Origin: Candidatus Bathyarchaeota archaeon
GTDB lineage: Archaea > Thermoproteota > Bathyarchaeia > Bathyarchaeales > Bathyarchaeaceae
Assembly (NCBI GenBank): GCA_029883255.1
Contig: JAOUJL010000009.1
Span: 1-22,918 of the forward strand
Length of the DNA: 22,918 bases
Direction: 5' to 3'
Shown here: piece by piece, positions 16,301 to 22,918 of the stretch
Layout of the letters: each line of letters opens with the position of its first letter
How positions within the stretch are numbered: the stretch's first letter is position 1
Position numbers and translations under genes: made by a program
The notes under the pieces: model-generated
The model's database searches: none
The model's input: the letters and a program-made list of their open reading frames with translations, nothing else
Told to the model about the DNA's origin: nothing

Positions 16301-16341
16301 TAGGTCATCCCTTCAGCAACGTATGAAAAAGCAAACTCGAG

Positions 16342-16349
16342 ATATATTT
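16342..16349 (-). promoter_or_regulatory. TATA box of the aldo/keto reductase gene
   Basis: The minus-strand sequence aaatatat is centred about 46 nt before TTG 16300, giving a leader of about 20 nt that contains a purine-rich aaggga site. Confidence 0.45.
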
Positions 16350-16462
16350 GTTTGGACCCCACTGACGAAAATTTGACAGCATATTTGTTCATAAGGAAGC
16401 TCGAGACGTTTGCAAGCGAGAAACGTGTCAAAAATACGAAGCTCAGAGAAATCGCTACAAAC

Positions 16463-16474
16463 AAAACTTATTTT
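16463..16474 (+). promoter_or_regulatory. TATA box of the DUF71 gene
   Basis: aaaacttatttt is centred near 16470. The GTG at 16498 lies about 27 nt downstream, where initiation is expected, so a leaderless transcript starting at this GTG is plausible. Confidence 0.45.
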
Positions 16475-16497
16475 GCAATGGCCCCATCTTGCTTTTG

Positions 16498-17187
16498 GTG
16501 CAAAAGTTGAAAGTTGCCGCTTTATGGAGTGGAGGTAAAGAATCCTGCCTAGCCTGCCACAAAGCCTTGGCAGGAGGCTTTGATGTCGCCTTCATCGTCA
16601 CTTTCCTTTGGGAAACCCCCTCTGTTTGCCACCCCTTATCACTTATGCCCCTTCAGTCTAAAGCCCTAGGAATACCACATGTCGAGGCGAAAGTAAAAGA
16701 ACCCTATTTCGAAAAATATAGGGAAGCGATCTCCCGTTTCATAAAAGAAGATGGGATCGAAGGGATTGTGACAGGGGACATCTCCTTTATAGATAGTTTC
16801 CACGGAAACTGGATTGATGATGTTTGCAGAGGACTGAGTGTAAAAGTAATCAAGCCGTTATGGGGTTTAGACCGGTACCAAATCTTAAACGAGGTGATTT
16901 CTCAAGGATTCAAGGCCGTTTTTACCTGTGTGAGACAACCTTGGTTTGATGAAAAATGGCTAGGTCGAGAGCTTAACGAGGCCCTTATGAAGGAGTTGAA
17001 AGAACTGAAAGACAAATATGGAATAGACCTTTGCGGAGAAAAGGGAGAATATCACACCATGATAGTTGACGCACCAATCTTCAAAGAAGTCATCCAAATT
17101 TCCAAGTTTAGCAAAGAAAAAAAAGACTCCCTTTTCTTCATGAAACCTACCCACTTCTTCCTTAGACCTAAACACGGAACAAGCTGA
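16498..17187 (+). CDS. DUF71/COG2102 ATP-binding enzyme (Dph6-like or B12-associated subgroup)
   Basis: 229 residues. It has an N-type ATP pyrophosphatase fold with PP-loop SGGKES (11-16; SGGKDS is more usual), CHPLSLMPLQSKALGIP (about 44-60), the GDISFIDSFHGNWIDDVC segment typical of the family, KPLWGL, and the C-terminal motif GEKGEYHT (180-187) followed by DAPIF. Family members either amidate diphthine on elongation factor 2 (Dph6) or belong to a subgroup proposed from genomic context to act in B12 salvage. As I recall, the GEYHT form rather than GEYET points to the second group, so no symbol is given. There is no ATG start: TTG 16489, GTG 16498 and TTG 16507 are possible. GTG 16498 fits the TATA spacing, while TTG 16507 has GGTG 7 nt upstream. 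A terminator hairpin follows. Confidence 0.88.
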   Translation: MQKLKVAALWSGGKESCLACHKALAGGFDVAFIVTFLWETPSVCHPLSLMPLQSKALGIPHVEAKVKEPYFEKYREAISRFIKEDGIEGIVTGDISFIDSFHGNWIDDVCRGLSVKVIKPLWGLDRYQILNEVISQGFKAVFTCVRQPWFDEKWLGRELNEALMKELKELKDKYGIDLCGEKGEYHTMIVDAPIFKEVIQISKFSKEKKDSLFFMKPTHFFLRPKHGTS

Positions 17188-17229
17188 GTAAAGGTTAGTT
17201 CGGATAGATGAAAAAGTTGAGCGTGCAAG

Positions 17230-17264
17230 CTTAGCCAAAAGCGGCTAAGTTCATTTCCTTTTTT
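17230..17264 (+). terminator. Hairpin plus T-rich terminator after the DUF71 gene
   Basis: CTTAGCC (17230-17236) pairs perfectly with GGCTAAG (17243-17249) around a 6-nt loop, followed by the T-rich stretch ttcatttccttttt. It lies 43 nt after the stop, in the right orientation. Confidence 0.65.
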
Positions 17265-17275
17265 AGTATATATAC
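17265..17275 (+). promoter_or_regulatory. TATA box of the SPASM radical SAM gene
   Basis: agtatatatac is a strong TATA box centred near 17270, immediately after the preceding terminator. Initiation near 17296 would leave a leader of only about 14 nt before TTG 17310. Confidence 0.6.
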
Positions 17276-17309
17276 GGAATCTTTTTTAGATGGTGAAGAG
17301 TAACCGCGA

Positions 17310-18461
17310 TTGATCAAGATGTCCTCGAAGAATGAGGGGCCTTTGCTAATTACTTCTTGGAGAGCTACTGGAGCTTGCAATCTAAATTGCCTGTACTGCA
17401 ATGTCAATGCGACATTGGAGCCAGCCCCCGACGAATTAGATACAAAAGATGGACTACGTCTCGTTGACCAAATCTACGAGTTCGGCTCCCAATGGTTCGG
17501 ATTAAAAGGCGGAGAGCCGCTTTTAAGAAAAGACGTCTTCGAGCTAATCAGCTACGCGAGGAGCCTCGGACTTAAGATATGCTTACTAACCAACGGATAT
17601 CTCGTGGATGGAAAGATTTATGACAACTTGGTTAAAAACGAGGTCTTCACATCCATCAGCATAGATGGCTCAGAAAAAGCAAACGATATCTTAAGAGGGA
17701 AGGGCTCATACAAAGCAGCCCTTTCAGCTATAAAAAAACTATCAAAAGCAGGTATCCTGAACGGCTTATCGATGGCAGCTACAACCGTTAACTACAAAGA
17801 GGCAGATCATGTGGTCGCGCTAGCAGAAGAGTACGGCGCAAGGTTTGTGTGGTTCAACCACCTAGTTCCATCGGGAAGAGCCCGAAAAAACATACACTTA
17901 GAACCATCGCCTGAGCAGTATGAATGGTTTTTGAACCACATATACGATTTAACTCAAAAACAGTATAAAACCAAATTTGAATTCCATGTGCATTGTCCCT
18001 TCTACGCCCGCATCGTCAAACAGAGGAATCCAGAAAACTTTTGGGAATGGTACAACAACGAATTCGCAGGTAAATGCATTTACTTCCTATTTGGTGGATA
18101 CCTAAGCGTCCTTGAGAATGGGGATGTGATACCCTGCTTTTATTCTGAAGGCTTAAAAATCGGAAACATCAAAGAAAAAACCCTAAAAGAACTCTGGGAT
18201 GAAGTGCAAAAATCAGATTTTTACCCGCAACTAAGAGACCCAAACAACTTGAAGGGAAAATGTGGAGGCTGCGAATACCGTGGAATATGCGGCGGCGGAT
18301 GTAGAAACAGAGCCTACGCCCACACAGGCGACTACTTCGGATCTGATCCAGCATGTGCACACATACCTGGGGCTCGACAAGAAAACTCACTGCATACATG
18401 CATGCATGGCACAAGCATAGCCTGCTTCAATAAGGGAAAACGTACATCACCACAACCATGA
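17310..18461 (+). CDS. Radical SAM protein with SPASM domain
   Basis: 383 residues. The radical SAM cluster motif is CNLNCLYC (Cys23, Cys27, Cys30), with KGGEP (66-70), LLTNGYLV and SISIDGS. The SPASM domain has the classical seven cysteines for two auxiliary clusters: Cys256, 276, 318, 321, 327, 331 and 349 (GGCEYRGICGGGCRNRAYA). This architecture is used in peptide and protein modification (RiPP maturases, sulfatase maturases), in heme or cofactor synthesis (AhbC/AhbD, PqqE types) and in enzyme activation; the subfamily cannot be decided here. The tail after Cys349 adds two more Cys (364, 372). TTG 17310 and ATG 17319 are both possible starts. A GGTGA at 17292-17296 is somewhat far from either. 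The stop overlaps an ATG by 4 nt (ATGA at 18458-18461), opening a small downstream frame. Confidence 0.93.
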   Translation: MIKMSSKNEGPLLITSWRATGACNLNCLYCNVNATLEPAPDELDTKDGLRLVDQIYEFGSQWFGLKGGEPLLRKDVFELISYARSLGLKICLLTNGYLVDGKIYDNLVKNEVFTSISIDGSEKANDILRGKGSYKAALSAIKKLSKAGILNGLSMAATTVNYKEADHVVALAEEYGARFVWFNHLVPSGRARKNIHLEPSPEQYEWFLNHIYDLTQKQYKTKFEFHVHCPFYARIVKQRNPENFWEWYNNEFAGKCIYFLFGGYLSVLENGDVIPCFYSEGLKIGNIKEKTLKELWDEVQKSDFYPQLRDPNNLKGKCGGCEYRGICGGGCRNRAYAHTGDYFGSDPACAHIPGARQENSLHTCMHGTSIACFNKGKRTSPQP

Positions 18462-18619
18462 ATGATGTGGAATTCCACTGGTTCTCAGCTTGTCGATTTC
18501 AACACTGTGCGGGTCAACTTGATGGACCAAAGCTTCCAAGCTGGTTGCTGACAGTGAAACAGCAGACTTTCCTACTTTCTGAAAGAAAGTTACAAAGCTT
18601 GTTATGGGCACGCATTTAA
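18458..18619 (+). CDS. Possible 53-residue ORF overlapping the SPASM gene stop (ATGA)
   Basis: The ATG at 18458 overlaps the TGA of the SPASM radical SAM gene, the usual layout for translational coupling. The 53-codon frame begins MNDVEFHWFSACRFQHCAG and ends LLWARI. It has two Cys near the N-terminus, several aromatic residues and a basic C-terminal half. I do not recognise it. Small ORFs next to SPASM enzymes can encode their peptide substrates, but precursors usually carry the modified core at the C-terminus, which does not fit well. It has no ribosome binding site of its own, and the promoter of the next gene overlaps its last codons. It may be chance. Confidence 0.22.
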   Translation: MNDVEFHWFSACRFQHCAGQLDGPKLPSWLLTVKQQTFLLSERKLQSLLWARI

Positions 18620-18639
18620 TACACCAATTGCAGGAGTGA
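18612..18639 (+). promoter_or_regulatory. Promoter and ribosome binding site of the amidohydrolase gene
   Basis: catttaatac (about 18612-18621) is TATA-like. GGAGTGA at 18633-18639 sits 6 nt before ATG 18646 and only 3 nt before TTG 18643, favouring the ATG. TATA spacing alone would place initiation at the start codon, so either the TATA call or the need for the ribosome binding site is uncertain. Confidence 0.45.
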
Positions 18640-18645
18640 CGTTTG

Positions 18646-20229
18646 ATGGAGGCAGATTTGGTTTTAATGAATGGAAACGTTTTGACCATGAATCCATCTC
18701 AGCCTCATGCGGAAGCAATAGCCGTAAGAAAAGACAGAATCGTTGAAGTCGGCACAAACGAGGAGATTAGTCATTGGATTGGAAAAAACACAAAAGTGAT
18801 TGAACTGAAGGAAAGAACGATTGTTCCCGGCTTCATAGACACTCACCTTCACGTTGTTGATTTTGGAAGGTTTTTGATGTGGATCGATCTGAGAGGTGTG
18901 AAGTCTATCGAAGAGATGAAGAGAAAAATCAGAAAACGCGCGCAGGAGACGCCTGAGGGAAAATGGATCTTAGGCCATGGATGGGACCAAACCAGTTTTA
19001 TTGAGAAACGCTATCCAAACTTTCGGGACTTGGATGAGGCTTCACCAGAAAACCCTGTGGTCCTTTATCACCTAAGTGGGCGTATGTGCGTCGTGAACAG
19101 CGAAGCATTAGAATTGACTGGTGTAACGAAGGAAACAAGCGCTCCGTCAAGCGGCACCATTGAAAAAGACGGGGAAACAGGCGAGCCCACCGGTGTTTTG
19201 CGAGAGAATGCAATGGACTTGGTTTGGAAGATTATCCCTGAGCCCGTTGAAGAAGAGGTCATTGAGGCCGCTAGCTTAGCATGTGAGAAGATTGTGGAAG
19301 CTGGAGTGACTAGCGTACACTGGATGGTTTCATCGTCGACTGAGATTCGAATAATCCAGAGACTTCGTGCAGAAAACAAACTGCCCTTAAGAGTTTACAT
19401 TATAGCATCAGCAAATATTTTGGAGCATATACCAGGTTTAGATTCATACACAGACTTTGGAGACGATTTGGTAAGGTTTGGAGGCGTTAAGATTTTTGCA
19501 GACGGCTCTCTAGCCGCGCGAACAGCAGCTCTGTATGAACCCTACAGTGATGACCATACGACAAAGGGAAGACTGCTGTACACTCAAGAGGAAATGAACG
19601 CGTTAGCCGTCAAGGCTACCAAAGCCAACTGTCGCCTAGTCATACACGCGATGGGCGACCAAGCCATTGATATGGCCTTGACCGCCCTTGAAAAAACATT
19701 AATGGAAGTGCCAAGAAAAAACCATCGCTATCGTATAGAGCACGCGTCGGTTCTCAACAAAGAGTTGATCCAACGCATCAAGAAACTAGAGGTGGTTGTG
19801 TCTATACAACCCCACTCCATTATCTCCGAGTTTTCGACATGGTCGGCAGCTGACCGGTTAGGGCCCACAAGAGCTCGGTGGCTCTATCCTCTCAAAACGA
19901 TAATCAAAGAAGGCATACGGGTCAGCGGCGGCTCGGACTGTCCAATGGAACCGATAAGCCCTTTTTCGGGTATCCAAGCAGCCGTGGCGAGACAACTCTT
20001 TCCTCAGGAACGAATCACAGTTGATGAGGCTTTACGAATGTACACGGTTAACGCGGCATACGCATCCTTTGAAGAAAATATTAAGGGGTCGATTGAGGAA
20101 GGTAAACTAGCTGACCTTACGGTTATTTCTCGTGACCCCCGAACAACTCCGCCGAACAACATCGAGGATATTAAGGTGAGGATGACCATTGTGGGCGGAG
20201 AAAAAGTCTATCCAAAATTATCTTCCTGA
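18646..20229 (+). CDS. YtcJ-type amidohydrolase (Amidohydro_3 family)
   Basis: 527 residues. The N-terminal composite beta-sandwich begins ADLVLMNGNVLTMNPSQPHA. The metal-dependent barrel has GFIDTHLH (metal ligands His67, His69), VKIFADGSL (Lys282 region), IHAMGDQAI (His334), RIEHASVL (His366), QPHS (His390) and SGGSDCPMEP (Asp431), and the C-terminal NAAYASFEENIKGSIEEGKLA segment closes the sandwich. This is the full set for a cytoplasmic zinc-type hydrolase of amide or cyclic amide bonds. Members are usually annotated as amidohydrolase or N-substituted formamide deformylase-like, and the substrate cannot be predicted. Length is typical (about 530). ATG 18646 was chosen over TTG 18643 because of the spacing from GGAGTGA. 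It stands alone after the SPASM gene, and no clear terminator was seen after the stop. Confidence 0.92.
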   Translation: MEADLVLMNGNVLTMNPSQPHAEAIAVRKDRIVEVGTNEEISHWIGKNTKVIELKERTIVPGFIDTHLHVVDFGRFLMWIDLRGVKSIEEMKRKIRKRAQETPEGKWILGHGWDQTSFIEKRYPNFRDLDEASPENPVVLYHLSGRMCVVNSEALELTGVTKETSAPSSGTIEKDGETGEPTGVLRENAMDLVWKIIPEPVEEEVIEAASLACEKIVEAGVTSVHWMVSSSTEIRIIQRLRAENKLPLRVYIIASANILEHIPGLDSYTDFGDDLVRFGGVKIFADGSLAARTAALYEPYSDDHTTKGRLLYTQEEMNALAVKATKANCRLVIHAMGDQAIDMALTALEKTLMEVPRKNHRYRIEHASVLNKELIQRIKKLEVVVSIQPHSIISEFSTWSAADRLGPTRARWLYPLKTIIKEGIRVSGGSDCPMEPISPFSGIQAAVARQLFPQERITVDEALRMYTVNAAYASFEENIKGSIEEGKLADLTVISRDPRTTPPNNIEDIKVRMTIVGGEKVYPKLSS

Positions 20230-20864
20230 GGCTAAATTGCCAAAAACGATGTTTGTCTTCACGTTTAGGCTGTTTTAGCAACTTTTTCGCTGAATACATG
20301 GTTTCCTATTAGCACTCAAAGAGAGCAACCCAAAACCTCACAAACTCTTTTTGTGCATGCATATTCCCTTGCATGAAGATCCATTATGAGACGCTTATAG
20401 CTTATTCAACCAACCCGAAGACATTAGAAATATCAAGCATTTGCATAAGATACTAGACTTGTGCGAACACGCATGATTTTCCACTGTCAAACGTTTAATT
20501 GGTAGCACAAATGGACAGATTAACAATTCCCTGCAGCGCTCTACCGGTTCTTCGGTTGTTTTCAGGAGCTAATCTCTGTATGCTCTTGATTCTTCTTTTG
20601 ACTTTTTTGTCGTCTACATACGAGGACAAATCAAATGTATTTTGAATTTTATATTCGATCTAAAGTTGTGTCTACCTTTCCGTCGAATTATCTGTCACCT
20701 TGGCAGAACAGACAGAGCTTAAAAAATTGTATACAAAATGCATTTGGCAACAAATACGACGAGAAAGAAACACTATGACAAAGATATCACATATGAGAAA
20801 ATACTTAAGCAACAAAATGCATAAAATATGATCGCATCAAAAAATTGAGGAAGGAGAAAAGAAG
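20230..20864. other. Long intergenic region, 635 nt, without a convincing gene
   Basis: AT-rich sequence with no frame that looks coding on either strand. A 44-codon frame at 20511-20645 (MDRLTIPCSALPVLRLFSGA onward, with a hydrophobic LLILLLTFL stretch) has no ribosome binding site and only a TATA-like tttaatt too close to its ATG. An acacgcatg phrase at about 20467 resembles the alternating element of the cassette promoters. The right end is the promoter of the gene at 20865. Confidence 0.4.
20799..20855 (+). promoter_or_regulatory. Promoter and ribosome binding site of the fourth propeller gene
   Basis: TATA-like elements occur at about 20799-20808 (gaaaatactt) and 20819-20829 (gcataaaatat); the first leaves room for a leader. 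The strong ribosome binding site GAGGAAGGAG (20846-20855) ends 9 nt before ATG 20865. None of the cassette promoter sequence is shared. Confidence 0.45.
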
Positions 20865-22918
20865 ATGATGCGATTTTCAAAAAACAAAGCAAAGACTGCT
20901 GCAATCGCTTTTGTTCTGATGCTAACTATGGCTGTTTCGCTTTTTGCTTTGCCAGCTGCCACCGCACAGGAGTACCAAACGAAAAAGACCTATGCCATCA
21001 TTGATGCTGTACCTAACCCAGTAGGTGTTAACCAAGAAGTTTTGATCAACCTCGGGATTACAGACTACCTGCGAACCGCAGAGGATGGATGGGAAGATCT
21101 AACAGTAACAGTCGAAAGGCCCGACGGCGAAAACAAAACGCTGGGACCGTGGAGAACCGACTCAACGGGAATGACAGGCAAGTCATACGTGCCTGACATA
21201 GCAGGCACATACTATTTGCAGACGCACTTCCCTGCACAGTGGTACAACTATACTGAGTTTCAATGGTGGATAGGGCAATGGGTCAATGTGAGTACGTTCT
21301 ATGAAGCCAGCAACAGCCGAAAACTGGCACTCGTCGTACAGGAGGAGCCAATAGAGTATTATCCAAGCTTTCCGCTTCCAACCGAATACTGGACTCGTCC
21401 AATAGATGCACAGATTAGAGAATGGTCATCAATTTCAGGAAGCTGGTTGACGACTCCTGAAAATCTCTTCGCTCCTTACAACGAAGGGCCAGAGAGTGCC
21501 CACATACTGTGGGTAAAGCCGCTAACGATAGGAGGCCTCGTCGGCGGAGAGTTGGGCGGACACTCCTTCGAAATGGGAGATGCATACGAAGGCAAATGGA
21601 CTGGATCAACCGGTCCTTATATGTGGCTTTCATCTGCCATAATCCTTGCCGGAAGACTTTACTACCAACACACTACCCGTGATAACCCGGTGGTATATCA
21701 TTGTGTAGACCTACATACCGGAGAAGAGCTTTGGTCTAAAACCTTTCTGGATAACCGAACGATAGCGTTTGGTCAGCTATTCTATTGGGACGCATACAAC
21801 TATCACGGCACTTACGCGTACTTGTGGGTACCTGTTACTTACGGTCCTTGGTGGATGCCCACTTCTGTAGATTGGCATGCGTTTGACGCCTTCACTGGAG
21901 ATTGGATGTATACCATGGAGGACGTGCCCTCGGGCGACAACCTATACGGTCCAAACGGTGAAATCTACAGATACTCGTTTAACCTAGGGGCTGGCGAGAT
22001 GACTCTGTGGAACTCAAGTAGAGTTGTCACGCGTGGGGTGACCGGCCAGTATGCAGGTAGTTGGGGTGCCAACGCCCATGGACAAACATTTAACGCGACA
22101 CGCGGGATTGAATGGACCAAGCCGATACCAACAGACCTACCGGGAAGTGTCGAAAAAACTTTTCTTGAGGATAGAGTAATCGGTGGGAGCATAAGCACTA
22201 CTGAAGTCAAATTGTGGGGCTTAAGTTTGAAACCAGGGCAAGAAGGGCAAGTTTTGTTCAATGAAACTTGGAACGCACCCGATTATTGGGCTGAAGGCAA
22301 TGTAACCGTAAGCGGTTTCCAGGGCGGTTGGCAATCTTGGAGTTTAGAAGATAAAGTTGGAGTCCTATGGATAAAAGAGACTAGAGAACATTATGGCTTC
22401 AGCCTCGAAAATGGGAAGTATCTATGGGGCCCAACTCCGTCGCAACACTATTTGGACGCGTATGAAGACAACCCCGCCGAAACTAGAGCCATCGCTTACG
22501 GCAGGTTCTACTCAGCGAGCGTGTCCGGAATAGTGTACTGTTACAATGTCACGACAGGCAAACTCCTGTGGACCTACGAAGCATATGACCCCTACAACGA
22601 AATCTTGTGGGCCAATAATTGGTGGCAAAAACCGGTGTTCATTACCGACGGAAAAATCTACATGGGCCATCTTGAGCACTCTCCCATTGATCCCAGACCG
22701 CGCGGTGGGCCATTCATCTGCCTCAACGCAACAACCGGAGATGAAATATGGAGAGCAAATGGCATGTTCCGTCAAACCCGCTGGGGAGGGCCTGCAATTA
22801 TCGGAGACAGCATAATAGCAACTATGGACACATACGACCAGCGCGTATACGCCATAGGTAAAGGTCCAAGCGCCACCACAGTCTCAATCCAAAACGACGT
22901 TATCACACGCGGAAGCAG
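20865..22918 (+). CDS. Exported PQQ-like beta-propeller protein, fourth family member (3' end outside window)
   Basis: The frame is open from ATG 20865 to the right edge (684 codons) with no stop. The signal peptide (MMRFSKNKAKTAAIAFVLML onward, cleaved after ATA near residue 37) resembles those of the cassette proteins through the shared KTAAIA segment. The N-terminal domain has AIIDAVPNPVGVNQEVLINL. The family hallmark appears as LPTEYWTRPIDAQIREW, then propeller blades with CVDLHTGEELWSK, YNVTTGKLLWTY and CLNATTGDEIWRA. The last residues (GKGPSATTVSIQNDV) correspond to the start of the C-terminal Ig-like domain in the cassette proteins, so about 150-180 residues including stalk and anchor are expected beyond the window. 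Divergence from the three cassette copies is much greater than among them, and the promoter differs, so this copy is an older relative outside the triplication. ATG 20868 is an equally possible start. Confidence 0.92.
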   Translation, partial: MMRFSKNKAKTAAIAFVLMLTMAVSLFALPAATAQEYQTKKTYAIIDAVPNPVGVNQEVLINLGITDYLRTAEDGWEDLTVTVERPDGENKTLGPWRTDSTGMTGKSYVPDIAGTYYLQTHFPAQWYNYTEFQWWIGQWVNVSTFYEASNSRKLALVVQEEPIEYYPSFPLPTEYWTRPIDAQIREWSSISGSWLTTPENLFAPYNEGPESAHILWVKPLTIGGLVGGELGGHSFEMGDAYEGKWTGSTGPYMWLSSAIILAGRLYYQHTTRDNPVVYHCVDLHTGEELWSKTFLDNRTIAFGQLFYWDAYNYHGTYAYLWVPVTYGPWWMPTSVDWHAFDAFTGDWMYTMEDVPSGDNLYGPNGEIYRYSFNLGAGEMTLWNSSRVVTRGVTGQYAGSWGANAHGQTFNATRGIEWTKPIPTDLPGSVEKTFLEDRVIGGSISTTEVKLWGLSLKPGQEGQVLFNETWNAPDYWAEGNVTVSGFQGGWQSWSLEDKVGVLWIKETREHYGFSLENGKYLWGPTPSQHYLDAYEDNPAETRAIAYGRFYSASVSGIVYCYNVTTGKLLWTYEAYDPYNEILWANNWWQKPVFITDGKIYMGHLEHSPIDPRPRGGPFICLNATTGDEIWRANGMFRQTRWGGPAIIGDSIIATMDTYDQRVYAIGKGPSATTVSIQNDVITRGS

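Noticed and set aside
18574..18590. Stem-loop ACTTTC-TGAAA-GAAAGT before the amidohydrolase gene as a terminator
   Set aside because: Only 6 AT-rich base pairs and no T tract after it.
20511..20645. 44-codon frame with a hydrophobic stretch in the long intergenic region
   Set aside because: No ribosome binding site, TATA-like sequence too close to the start, and composition like the surrounding AT-rich DNA.

Overview
The window looks like chromosomal DNA of an uncultured archaeon, most plausibly a Bathyarchaeia-like member of the Thermoproteota. Reasons seen in the sequence: TATA-type promoters placed where archaeal promoters sit, frequent TTG/GTG starts with short or absent leaders, GGTGA-type ribosome binding sites, T-rich terminators, large exported beta-propeller proteins with many N-glycosylation sequons and one C-terminal membrane anchor, and a DUF71/COG2102 ATP-dependent ligase-family protein. 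The lineage is an inference from family content; no rRNA or tRNA gene is present to settle it.

Layout. 1-847: C-terminal end of a surface protein built from 120-nt tandem repeats (40-residue propeller blades). 1222-5619: two related cobalamin-binding radical SAM enzymes around a secreted, possibly TIM-barrel protein. 5802-14090: the centre of the window, a head-to-tail triplication of a ~2.75 kb cassette. Each cassette carries its own promoter, one ~855-residue exported PQQ-like beta-propeller protein and its own T-rich terminator. 14312-16300: a class I methyltransferase and an aldo/keto reductase fused to a two-cluster ferredoxin domain, both on the minus strand. 16498-20229: a DUF71 ATP-binding enzyme, a radical SAM/SPASM enzyme with a possible translationally coupled 53-codon ORF, and a YtcJ-type amidohydrolase, all on the plus strand but with separate promoters. 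20230-20864 is a long stretch without a convincing gene. 20865-22918 is a fourth, more divergent member of the propeller family that runs off the right edge.

How it fits together. Cell-surface proteins dominate: five propeller proteins and one other exported protein. The three cassettes share almost identical promoters, signal peptides and 3' ends, while the mature parts have diverged. Which two copies resemble each other most changes along the gene. That pattern points to tandem duplication followed by recombination or gene conversion, and to a family of surface proteins whose exposed part varies while its expression and anchoring parts are kept. The remaining enzymes (three radical SAM proteins, methyltransferase, Fe-S aldo/keto reductase, DUF71 protein) are a loosely ordered metabolic group. 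Two of them should bind cobalamin, and the DUF71 protein carries a motif variant that may belong to the B12-linked subgroup.

A second signal runs through the non-coding DNA. Short alternating (CG)n or CG/CA tracts are unusually frequent, and several lie just upstream of TATA boxes of genes in this window.
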